The notes under the pieces are model-generated. The model was not told the origin of the DNA. It made no database searches and saw only the letters and a program-made list of their open reading frames with translations. From NCBI GenBank assembly GCA_045541355.1, contig JAZQIW010000046.1, positions 1-64,000 of the forward strand: a stretch of DNA of 64,000 nucleotides, read 5' to 3'. The position numbers and the translations under genes were made by a program. The DNA comes from UMGS1387 sp045541355. GTDB lineage: Bacteria; Bacillota; Clostridia; Oscillospirales; CAG-382. How positions within the stretch are numbered: the first letter of the stretch is position 1; each line of letters starts with the position of its first letter. Of the stretch, positions 9,106 through 17,161 are shown one piece after another.

Positions 9106-12100
9106 ATGAAAAGATTCGGAAAAGTAACCGTAATTGCACTTGTTTCTCTCTGTATGGCTCTTGTTCTTGCAGCTACATCCTTTGCAGCTGACCTCAAGGA
9201 CGTTAAGGGACATTGGGCTGAGGAATATATCGAATACGGTATCGAAAAAGGCTATATTTCAGGCTACGCTGAAGACAATACCTTCAGACCTGACAATACA
9301 GTAACAAGAGCGGAATTTTCCAAAATGCTCAATAACGCTGTAAAGATTACTGCAACATCTGCGGTTAATTTCAGCGACGTTAAGAAGTCTGACTGGTACT
9401 ATGCAGAGCTCCAGAAGGCTTCATATGCAGGCTATATCGCAGGCTACACCGACGGCACCTTCAAGCCTAACGGCAACATTACCCGTCAGGAAGCTGCAGT
9501 AGTTCTCTCCAGAATCGTAACACCCACAACACAGAGAGCATCCGTAGCTGACTTCAAGGACGGCACAAAGATTGCTTCATGGGCATCCGATGCTGTTAAG
9601 ATGATTGCTGCAAAGGGTTACATAAAGGGCGATGAAAACGCAAACTTCATTCCCGAAGGAAACCTCACACGTGCACAGGCTGCAAAGCTTATCTGCGAAT
9701 TTGTAAAGAACGAAAAGATTGTTAACGGCGCATACTCCATTAATAAGGAAACAACTCTTTCCGAAACACTCTTTACAGACGGTGTTGTATTCAAGGCAGG
9801 CGAAAATGACGGCGTTGTATTTGAAAACGTTCGCGTTCTCGGTTCTGTTAACGTACAGTCCGACGAAGCTGTGGTTGAACTCAGAAACTCCGTAGTTGCT
9901 GAACTTAAGAACAACGGCGGCGACAAAACATCCGTTTCCGCTGACAATGATTCCAAGGTAGCAGAAGTTGTTGCTTACTACCCCATGGGTCTCTCCGGTG
10001 ACGTATTTGAAAAGGTTGTTCTTTCCGGCGGCGAGCTCGACGGCGACACAATCACACTTTCCGGTAAGTTTGCTCTCGTAGAGGTATCCTCAGACGTTAC
10101 ACTTAAGGTTACCGGTACAGTAGAAAAGCTTAACGTTCTCACAAAGTCCAATGTTTCCATTCAGGCAGGTAAGGTAACTGAAATTGAAGTTAATAAGAAT
10201 GCAAAGAACTCTGTTATTACACTTGCAAAGAATGTTAAGGTTGAAACAGCAACAAATAATGCAGAAGTTTCCTACCTCGGTGACGGTACAATCACAAAGG
10301 CTAACAACACTGTTAAGGGCGTAACATTTGAAACAGCTCCTTCCAAGGTTGTAGGCGAAAAGGCGGGCGAGGCTGATGATAAGGATGAAGACAAGGACGA
10401 CGAAGATGAAGACGAAGACGAATTCTTCGCAGATGTAACCTTCTCTCCCACAAAGGGCAAGACAAAGGTTAGTCCTTATACATCCATCATTCTTACATTC
10501 GATGAAAAGCTTTACGATGAAGACGAAAAGAATATCGACTCCGATTACGTTGAAGAAAACTTCGAGCTTCGTAAGAAGACATCAACAGGCACAAAGGTAG
10601 ACTTCTCTGCAACATATTCCTCAACAACACAGAAGATTACAATTATCCCCGATGATGACCTTGATGAAGGTATCAAGTACTATGTAGTTATCCCCAAGGA
10701 TACACTTTACTATAAGGACGGCTCTTCCAACGAAAAGCTCGCTACTTACTACTTCACAACAGCAGGCTCTTCAAGCGGCGGTGCAGGCGGCGGTTCTTCA
10801 AGCTCCGACGACGATGATGACGATGATGACGATGTAAGCTCCATCGTTCCCAAGAACGGTGCAGAGGATGTAGAGGTTGATACAGATATCACAATCAAGT
10901 TCGCATATAAGCTCTATGACAAGAAGGGCAACGAAGCTGACGAGGATTACCTCATTGATGAAGAAGTATTCTCCATCCACGAAGGCTCCAAGACAGGCGA
11001 CGAGATTGACTTCGACCTCGAGCTTGACTCCACAGGCAAGAAGGTAACTCTTACACCCGAAGACGACCTTAAGGACGGCGAAGATTACTACGTAATCATC
11101 AAGAGCGGTGTTATCGAAAACAAGAGCGGCTCTTCTGTTCCCAAGAAGACATTCAGCTTCACAACAGAAGGCGCTGAAAAGATTACAATGTTCCCCGCAG
11201 ACGGTGCTACAAACATCAGCCTCAACCCTGAAATCGTTATCACCTTCAAGGAAGATATGCTTGACGATGATGAGGATGAAGTATCCGAAGAATATATCGA
11301 AGATATTCTTACACTTAAGCAGGGCACAAAGACTATTGATTATGCAGTTGATATAGTTGACGCAGCTAAGTGGGTTATCACCCCCGACGATCTTGATGAA
11401 AACAAGACATATACACTCACAATCAAGGCTAAGAAGCTTATCGGTGCTGACAGCGAAACAAAGAACGAGCTCTTTACCTCCAAGTTCACAACAGCAGGTA
11501 AGCTTGTTCCCGTAGTATATCCCGCAGAAGGCGAAACAGGCGTTTCCACATCTGCAAAGATTAAGGTTTCCTTTATTGATACAGTATATTCCGATAAGGA
11601 CAAGGGCGAAGTAACAGAGGATTACCTCACAGACGGAGACGGATACTCCGATAAGACGAGCGATCCCATTACACTCAGAAAGACAAAGGCAACAGGTACA
11701 GTAGTTAAGTGTACAGTTGAAATTGAAGACGACGGTAAGACAATCGTTCTTGTACCCGACGAAGCTCTTGAAAAGGATGCTAAGTACTGCGTAGTTATCA
11801 AGTCTAAGGCATTCTATAACAAGTCCGGTACAGCAGGCGCAAGCTACTCCGGTATCTTTGATACAAACGGCGCATTCAAGGCAACATTCAGCCCCAAGGA
11901 TGACGCAAAGAACGTTGATATTGATTCTAAGCTCACAGTAACCTTCAATGACACAGTTTGCAATGCAGAAGGTGACGAATACGATAAGTCTGACCTTGAA
12001 GAGCTCGTAGCTCTCTACGAAGGTAAGGACGACAGCGGCGAAGCAGTTGAGTTTGAGCTTTCTCTCAACTCTGCAGGCACAAAGCTTACAGTAACACCTA

Positions 12101-12852
12101 AGGAAGACCTCAAGGGCTCAACCTTCTATACACTCGTTCTTTCCGGCGATTCTATGTATAATGAAGACGGCGAGGCACTCGGTGCTCAGGCAATTACATT
12201 CAAGACAGAAGTTTACGTTGATGATGAAATCGAAGTAGATCCCGAAAGCGGTGACAAGAATATTGCTGTAAATGCAACACCCACAATCACCTTCGGCAGC
12301 CCCATCTTCGACGATGACGGTGACTCTGTAACAAGCAAGTATGCTACAAAGTATATCTACCTCAGCACAAGCTCCACATCCAAGGGCGATATCGAGGACT
12401 ACACAGTTGAAGTAAATGAAGACGGCACACAGTTCAAAATCGTTCCCGATAAGAACCTTGAAAGAAATAAGAAGTACTATATCATTATTGATAAGGACAG
12501 ATTCTTCTACGAAGACGAAACTGACATTTCCGAATCCGACGATTTCAAGAGCTCCTGGAACTTCACAACAGTTGCACCCGAAATCGAAATCACAGATGTA
12601 GTAGCTGAAGAAGGCAGTGTTTCCGTGACATTTACGACAGACTGCGACGGCGAGGTTGGTGCAACAGTTACTCTTAAGGGTAAGACTACCGCTATTGCAA
12701 AGGCAACAGCTGATGAATATGAAGCAGGTGAATACACTATCACAATTGAGGATGAAGACCTCGTTGCAGGTAAGGAATACACCGTAAAGCTTGCCTTTGA
12801 AGACGAAGACGGCGCAAAGGCAACTGATACAGATAACTTCTCCATCGAGTAA
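9106..12852 (+). CDS. S-layer homology protein with six Big_5-type Ig-like repeats
   Basis: A 1248-residue secreted surface protein with a Sec signal peptide (cleavage near ATSFAA, residue 27). Three S-layer homology domains occupy roughly residues 29-80, 87-140 and 148-200 (HWAEEYIEYGIEKGYISGY and similar) and should bind secondary cell-wall polymer. Residues about 205-430 are a valine/asparagine-rich beta-helix-like stretch. Six Ig-like units then follow, each opening with a P-x-x-G/D-A-x-x-V/I pattern and ending in FTT or a similar strand; each carries an acidic insert. A run of nine Asp sits in the Ser/Gly linker after the first unit. A final domain (from EIEITDVVAEEGSVSVTF) differs and looks fibronectin-like. 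Probably an abundant envelope or adhesion protein. AGGAAAGGA precedes the ATG; a strong terminator follows. Confidence 0.9.
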   Translation: MKRFGKVTVIALVSLCMALVLAATSFAADLKDVKGHWAEEYIEYGIEKGYISGYAEDNTFRPDNTVTRAEFSKMLNNAVKITATSAVNFSDVKKSDWYYAELQKASYAGYIAGYTDGTFKPNGNITRQEAAVVLSRIVTPTTQRASVADFKDGTKIASWASDAVKMIAAKGYIKGDENANFIPEGNLTRAQAAKLICEFVKNEKIVNGAYSINKETTLSETLFTDGVVFKAGENDGVVFENVRVLGSVNVQSDEAVVELRNSVVAELKNNGGDKTSVSADNDSKVAEVVAYYPMGLSGDVFEKVVLSGGELDGDTITLSGKFALVEVSSDVTLKVTGTVEKLNVLTKSNVSIQAGKVTEIEVNKNAKNSVITLAKNVKVETATNNAEVSYLGDGTITKANNTVKGVTFETAPSKVVGEKAGEADDKDEDKDDEDEDEDEFFADVTFSPTKGKTKVSPYTSIILTFDEKLYDEDEKNIDSDYVEENFELRKKTSTGTKVDFSATYSSTTQKITIIPDDDLDEGIKYYVVIPKDTLYYKDGSSNEKLATYYFTTAGSSSGGAGGGSSSSDDDDDDDDDVSSIVPKNGAEDVEVDTDITIKFAYKLYDKKGNEADEDYLIDEEVFSIHEGSKTGDEIDFDLELDSTGKKVTLTPEDDLKDGEDYYVIIKSGVIENKSGSSVPKKTFSFTTEGAEKITMFPADGATNISLNPEIVITFKEDMLDDDEDEVSEEYIEDILTLKQGTKTIDYAVDIVDAAKWVITPDDLDENKTYTLTIKAKKLIGADSETKNELFTSKFTTAGKLVPVVYPAEGETGVSTSAKIKVSFIDTVYSDKDKGEVTEDYLTDGDGYSDKTSDPITLRKTKATGTVVKCTVEIEDDGKTIVLVPDEALEKDAKYCVVIKSKAFYNKSGTAGASYSGIFDTNGAFKATFSPKDDAKNVDIDSKLTVTFNDTVCNAEGDEYDKSDLEELVALYEGKDDSGEAVEFELSLNSAGTKLTVTPKEDLKGSTFYTLVLSGDSMYNEDGEALGAQAITFKTEVYVDDEIEVDPESGDKNIAVNATPTITFGSPIFDDDGDSVTSKYATKYIYLSTSSTSKGDIEDYTVEVNEDGTQFKIVPDKNLERNKKYYIIIDKDRFFYEDETDISESDDFKSSWNFTTVAPEIEITDVVAEEGSVSVTFTTDCDGEVGATVTLKGKTTAIAKATADEYEAGEYTITIEDEDLVAGKEYTVKLAFEDEDGAKATDTDNFSIE

Positions 12853-12887
12853 GAAGAAGCTGAATAAGCTGTAATCAGAACGATTTT

Positions 12888-12920
12888 AAGCCCTTCCGCT
12901 TTAGGCGGAAGGGCTTCTTT
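12888..12920 (+). terminator. Intrinsic terminator after the SLH gene
   Basis: AAGCCCTTCCGC (12888-12899) pairs perfectly with GCGGAAGGGCTT (12905-12916), followed by a short T-rich tail. An almost identical hairpin recurs at 13144. Confidence 0.85.
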
Positions 12921-13080
12921 GTTGCAAAATAAATTTCAAAAATTCTTTGCGTTGCTTTCTTATAAGAAAGCGACCGGGTTTCCAAAGGCGAGAAGCCTTT
13001 GGTCGCTGTCCGCAGACAGCGAAACTTCTTAGTGCTTAAAACAGCGCAGGAAAGGTGAATTTTTTAATCATAAAGGGCAA

Positions 13081-13111
13081 AAAAGAGGAAAACCCTCGCC
13101 GGGGGTTTTCC
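13081..13111 (-). terminator. Terminator for spoIVA (minus strand)
   Basis: GGAAAACCC (13087-13095) pairs with GGGTTTTCC (13103-13111). Read on the minus strand the hairpin is followed by a T-rich run, which suits the end of spoIVA. Confidence 0.65.
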
Positions 13112-13143
13112 TGAAATATGCAACTGCTCTTTCAAAATGACTT

Positions 13144-13175
13144 AGCCCCTCCGCTTTGGGCGGAAGGGCTTTTTC
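13144..13175 (+). terminator. Near-duplicate terminator hairpin
   Basis: AGCCCCTCCGC and GCGGAAGGGCT pair with one mismatch, followed by five T. The stem is nearly the same sequence as the terminator at 12888, suggesting local duplication; it gives a second stop to transcripts heading towards spoIVA. Confidence 0.6.
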
Positions 13176-13208
13176 CTGCGCATTGAATTGTATTTCCTAT
13201 GCAGCTTG

Positions 13209-14687
13209 TTATAATAAAATGCAGATAAGTCCTCCCGCACCCTCGTTTATTATTTTCTGCAGGGTGTCGCAGAGCTTGAGACGTGCATCTGAGGGCATAT
13301 GGCTGAGCTTTGCATTGAGACTCTCGTTTATAAGCTCGTGAAGGGTTTTGCCGAATAGATTTGATTCCCAGATTTTGGCGGGGTCCTCTTCAAATTCCTT
13401 GAGTAGATACTTTACAATGTCCTCTGACTGCTTTTCCGAGCCGACAATGGGACTTACCTCCGCCTTGATGTCCGCCTTCATGAGATGAATTGAAGGTGCG
13501 GAAGCACGCAGCTTTACGCCGTAAGAGCCTGCCTGCTTTACAATTTCCGGCTCTTCGAGTGTCATGTCCTCGACAAGAGGCGTGACAATGCCGTAGCCTG
13601 TTTCTTCAACATCTCGAAGGGCACTTTCAAACTTGTCGTATTTTCGCTTAGAGCTTGAAAGGGAGGAAATTATTCTGATAAGGTCCTCGTCAGAGCCGAT
13701 TTCAAGTCCCGTTTCGTCGCCGAGAATCTTGTAGAAAAGCTCTCTCGGTACACTGACGTCGAGATTTGCCGTGCCGTCGGATAGGCTAACACTGCTAAGA
13801 TGCAGTCCCGTTCCGTATTCGCTGTCATATACCTCGGAAAAGGCATCGGATATTTCGCTTAACCTTGATACTGTCTGAGCCCTTTCGCATATGCCGTCAA
13901 TTATTCTGCTTCTTAACGGATGGCTTTCGGAAAGGGTGTTTATCCAGGCGGGAACGGCAAAATTCAGCTCTGTCACGGGAAATTCATATAACAATCCCTC
14001 AAGTATTCTGAGAATGTCATTTTCTGACATATTCAGGCAGTCTATGCTGATTACGGGGATGGAATATTTTGCCTCAAGCTCCTTGCAAAGCTTTGAAGTC
14101 TCCTCACTGTCGGGACGGGATGAGTTGAGAAGCACCGTAAACGGCTTTCCCGACTGTTTCATTTCTTCAATAACCCTTGCCTCTGCCTTTTCGTAGTCGG
14201 CTCTCGAAAGCTCTGAAAAACTGCCGTCGCAGGTGATGACAATTCCAACCGTCGAATGCTCGGTTATGACCTTTCGTGTGCCGATTTCGGCAGCTTCTTC
14301 AAAGGCTATGGGCTCAGAATGCCATGGTGTCATTACCATGCGCGGCTTTTCGTCTTCGTAAAGACCGAGTGCACCCGGGACAATGTAGCCGACACAGTCA
14401 ATAAGCTTTACGTTAAAGCCTGCTCCCGAGGGAAGGGTGATGTGCGCAGCATCGTTGGGTATAAACTTCGGCTCTGTGGTCATTACTGTCTTTCCCGATG
14501 CGCTTTGGGGAAGCTCGTCGAGGGTGCGGCTTTTGCTGTATTCGTTGTCCATGTTGGGAATGATGAGCGTGTCGAGAAAATTCTTGATAAATGTCGATTT
14601 TCCCGTTCTCACCGGACCTACAACACCTATGTAAATATTGCCGCCGCAACGCTGTGAAATGTCGTTGTATATGGATGCTTGAGTCAT
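13209..14687 (-). CDS. spoIVA: Stage IV sporulation protein A (spore coat base ATPase)
   Basis: A 492-residue cytoskeletal ATPase made in the mother cell that polymerises on the forespore and forms the platform for coat assembly. The N-terminal GTPase-like fold has Walker A GPVRTGKS at residues 24-31 and the conserved opening IYNDISQRCGGNIYIG. The C-terminus ends in GAGGLICILL, matching the family's membrane-anchoring tail. Length equals the usual 492. The gene stands alone between two divergent regions. Upstream on the minus strand a CATAGAAAT box (plus 14728-14736) with a TCTAAA-like element ahead of it resembles a weak sigma-E promoter, but this is tentative. It is good evidence that the host forms endospores. 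Confidence 0.97.
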   Translation of the reverse strand: MTQASIYNDISQRCGGNIYIGVVGPVRTGKSTFIKNFLDTLIIPNMDNEYSKSRTLDELPQSASGKTVMTTEPKFIPNDAAHITLPSGAGFNVKLIDCVGYIVPGALGLYEDEKPRMVMTPWHSEPIAFEEAAEIGTRKVITEHSTVGIVITCDGSFSELSRADYEKAEARVIEEMKQSGKPFTVLLNSSRPDSEETSKLCKELEAKYSIPVISIDCLNMSENDILRILEGLLYEFPVTELNFAVPAWINTLSESHPLRSRIIDGICERAQTVSRLSEISDAFSEVYDSEYGTGLHLSSVSLSDGTANLDVSVPRELFYKILGDETGLEIGSDEDLIRIISSLSSSKRKYDKFESALRDVEETGYGIVTPLVEDMTLEEPEIVKQAGSYGVKLRASAPSIHLMKADIKAEVSPIVGSEKQSEDIVKYLLKEFEEDPAKIWESNLFGKTLHELINESLNAKLSHMPSDARLKLCDTLQKIINEGAGGLICILL

Positions 14688-14797
14688 GTTTTTTTCCTCC
14701 GCTGTGTGATTATATTTTTCTTTGTATATTTCTATGATGATAGTGAAAAATTTAGACGTAAAAGGTAAAAAAAATAGCTAAAAATTCGGGTAAAGCC

Positions 14798-14826
14798 TTT
14801 ACTTTTGGGTTGAAATGTGGTATTAT
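14798..14826 (+). promoter_or_regulatory. Promoter for tagA-recF-remB-gyrB
   Basis: TTTACT at 14798-14803, 17-base spacer and TATTAT at 14821-14826. AGAGGAG follows 10 bases before the ATG at 14866. Confidence 0.65.
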
Positions 14827-14865
14827 ATTTATGTATAAGTATGCACTTTTTTAAAGAGGAGAGCC

Positions 14866-15624
14866 ATGGATACAAAAATCAACATTCGCGGTGTGTATTT
14901 CGATAATGTTACCTTTGATGAGGCTATGGAAAAGGTTTACGGCTTTGTCTCGGGAAACACTCTTTCGGTCATGCATACACCAAATTCCGAAATCGTTCAG
15001 AATTGCATAGACGATAAAAGCCTTTATGAGGTGATTAATTCCGCTGACCTTGTTGTGCCTGACGGAATAGGCGTTGTCTATGCCTCGCGCATACTCAAAA
15101 CGCCCCTTAAGGCAAGAGTGCCGGGCTGTGAGGTCGCCGAAAAGCTGCTTGAATATGCGGCAAAAACCGGTGACGGCGTGTTCTTCTTCGGAGGCGGCAA
15201 AAAGACCGACCTGAGGGATGCGGTGTCAGTTCTTGCGGCAAATAACATGAGAGAAAAATATAAGGGACTTAATGTTGTCGGCACAAGAGACGGATACTTT
15301 TCAGAAAGTGATGTTGATGGCATAATAGATGAGATAAACGCTTCGGGTGCAAAGATACTCTTTGTGTGTCTCGGCGCGCCCAAGCAGGAAAAGTGGATAT
15401 ACGATAACAGGGATAAGCTTAAGGTCAGCTTTGCGGCAGGGCTCGGCGGAACACTTGATGTTTTTGCGGGAACGGTAAAAAGAGCACCTGAGTTTTTCAT
15501 AAAGACAAATCTTGAGTGGTTTTACAGAATTGTATGCAATCCGTCGAGGTTCGGACGTTTTCTTAAGCTTCCGAAGTTCCTGTTCGGCACAATTATCCAT
15601 AAGAATAAGGACACCGAAAAGTAA
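14866..15624 (+). CDS. tagA: WecG/TagA/CpsF family glycosyltransferase
   Basis: A 252-residue enzyme of the family that adds ManNAc (or a similar sugar) to undecaprenyl-diphosphate-GlcNAc, the first committed step of wall teichoic acid and some capsule pathways. Typical family motifs are visible: TPNSEIV near residue 42, a DLVVPDGIGVVYA segment, FFFGGGKKTDL, CLGAPKQEKWI and the AGLGGTLDVFAGTVKRAPEF block near 190. Length fits the family. Its TAA stop overlaps the ATG of recF (TAATG), so the two are translationally coupled, an unusual pairing of envelope and DNA-repair genes. The exact acceptor and sugar are not known. Confidence 0.88.
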   Translation: MDTKINIRGVYFDNVTFDEAMEKVYGFVSGNTLSVMHTPNSEIVQNCIDDKSLYEVINSADLVVPDGIGVVYASRILKTPLKARVPGCEVAEKLLEYAAKTGDGVFFFGGGKKTDLRDAVSVLAANNMREKYKGLNVVGTRDGYFSESDVDGIIDEINASGAKILFVCLGAPKQEKWIYDNRDKLKVSFAAGLGGTLDVFAGTVKRAPEFFIKTNLEWFYRIVCNPSRFGRFLKLPKFLFGTIIHKNKDTEK

Positions 15625-16808
15625 TGCTTCTGAAAACACTTAAAACGCAGAATTTCAGAAATCTTGCCGATAATCCGCCTGAGTTTTGCGACGGTATAAA
15701 TGTTCTTTACGGCGATAATGCCGCGGGAAAAACAAACACCCTTGAGGCTGTATATCTTTTTGCCACGGGCAAAAGCTTCAGAACAAGGCAGGAAAAGGAT
15801 TTTATCCGCCACGGCGAGAGCTTTACCAGAGCAGAAATTGAATATAGCGGTATATGCGGTAACCGTTCTATGGCAATAACCTATGCTGCGGCAGGGGCAA
15901 AGACGGTAAAAGGGATGCAGATAGAAGAGACGATGGTTGACAGGGTATCGGAATTTCTCGGAAACTTCCGCGCTGTTCTCTTTACTCCCGACCATCTTGA
16001 GCTTGTCAAGGGAGCACCCGAGGAAAGACGCAGACTTGTGGATATGGCGCTTTGCCAGATAAAGCCGAGGTATGTAAAAAGCCTTAATGACTATGCCAAG
16101 GTGCTTGCCCAGAGAAACATTTATCTTAAAAATGCAAAAATCCGTTCTTCAAGGGTGGATGAGGACTATCTTGATGTTCTGAATAGACAGCTGGCACAGG
16201 CAGGTGCGGTTATTGTCAAGCAAAGAGGTCTTTATTGCCACAAGCTTTCGCTGCTTGCGGGAGAAATGTACTCATCGCTGACGGGCGGAAGCGAAACGCT
16301 TTATGCAAGATATATGTCAAGAGCAATAGCGGGTGACGGTGCTGACGAAGAAGAAAACGCAAGCATGCTTTATAATATGTACAAGAAAGATGTGTCAAGG
16401 GATGTTGAGCTTGGCAAAACGAGCCACGGTCCGCACCATGACGAGCTTATGATATATGTTGCCTCAAGGGATGAGGCGGAGAATGTGTTCAAAAGGGCAA
16501 GGGAAAGCTTTTGCGAGGGACTTTCGGACTTTGCGGCAAGAAGCTTCGGCTCACAGGGACAGCAAAGGAGCGCGGTGCTTTCGATAAAGCTGTCCGAGGG
16601 TGAGATTATCAAGGAAAAATGCAGCGAATATCCGGTGTTTCTGCTTGATGACCTTTTCAGCGAGCTTGACGATTCAAGACGGGAAAGGCTTTGCGAAATG
16701 TTCGAGGACAGACAATGCATAATTACCTGCTGTGATAAGGCATCGCTTCCCAAAAAGAGCCACATGAAAATAACAAACGTGAAAGACGGAAAATATTTTC
16801 CTCTTTAG
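15624..16808 (+). CDS. recF: DNA replication and repair protein RecF
   Basis: A 394-residue SMC-like ATPase that loads RecA at gaps with RecO and RecR. Walker A GDNAAGKTN lies near residues 30-38, the ABC-type signature SQGQQRSAVLSIKLSE near 312 and Walker B VFLLDDLFSELD near 338. TSHGPHHDE is the conserved RecF segment. The start codon overlaps the stop of the glycosyltransferase gene. remB follows after eight bases and gyrB after that, the order known from Bacillus, but dnaA and dnaN are not upstream here. Confidence 0.96.
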   Translation: MLLKTLKTQNFRNLADNPPEFCDGINVLYGDNAAGKTNTLEAVYLFATGKSFRTRQEKDFIRHGESFTRAEIEYSGICGNRSMAITYAAAGAKTVKGMQIEETMVDRVSEFLGNFRAVLFTPDHLELVKGAPEERRRLVDMALCQIKPRYVKSLNDYAKVLAQRNIYLKNAKIRSSRVDEDYLDVLNRQLAQAGAVIVKQRGLYCHKLSLLAGEMYSSLTGGSETLYARYMSRAIAGDGADEEENASMLYNMYKKDVSRDVELGKTSHGPHHDELMIYVASRDEAENVFKRARESFCEGLSDFAARSFGSQGQQRSAVLSIKLSEGEIIKEKCSEYPVFLLDDLFSELDDSRRERLCEMFEDRQCIITCCDKASLPKKSHMKITNVKDGKYFPL

Positions 16809-16816
16809 GTGATAAA

Positions 16817-17095
16817 ATGAAAAAGAGAAATCCGTATATAAATATCGGCGGCACGCAGATTCTGCCGAAGGATGATATACTCGGGGTGTTTGACCTTGAC
16901 GGCGCAAGCACCAAGACGGATACAAAACGATTTCTTTCAAAAAGCGAGAGCGAGGGACATCTTGTAACGGTAGGATATGATATTCCTAAATCCTTTGTTC
17001 TTACCGCTAAAGGAAGAAAGGAGTATGTGTATATAACCCAGCTTTCCACCTCCTCGATTGAGGGCAGATGGAAGAGGAAAAATGCACATTTATAA
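16817..17095 (+). CDS. remB: DUF370 regulator, RemB/YaaB type
   Basis: A 92-residue protein of the DUF370 (RemA/RemB) family. In Bacillus subtilis the paralogue between recF and gyrB is yaaB (remB), and the context here is the same. RemA is a DNA-binding activator of matrix and osmoprotection genes; the role of RemB is less clear. Visible family features are YINIGGTQILPKDDILGVFDL at the start and the conserved KSFVLT near residue 57. The ATG is preceded by AGGTGAT and lies nine bases after recF. Confidence 0.85.
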   Translation: MKKRNPYINIGGTQILPKDDILGVFDLDGASTKTDTKRFLSKSESEGHLVTVGYDIPKSFVLTAKGRKEYVYITQLSTSSIEGRWKRKNAHL

Positions 17096-17161
17096 TCAGA
17101 TTAATAAACCACAAACCATCAAGTGCGGCTTTGCACATATGATAAGGAGAAATGGCAGCAA

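Larger units (their letters stand above)
12921..13208. other. Intergenic stretch with hairpins and a palindromic repeat
   Basis: Between the SLH terminator and the end of spoIVA there is no gene. The stretch holds a TTTCTTATAAGAAA palindrome (12956-12969) of a family also seen near 21790 and 63540. It also has a hairpin region with CCAAAGGCG and GCCTTTGG arms near 12980-13005, and two terminator-like hairpins at 13087 and 13144. Confidence 0.6.
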
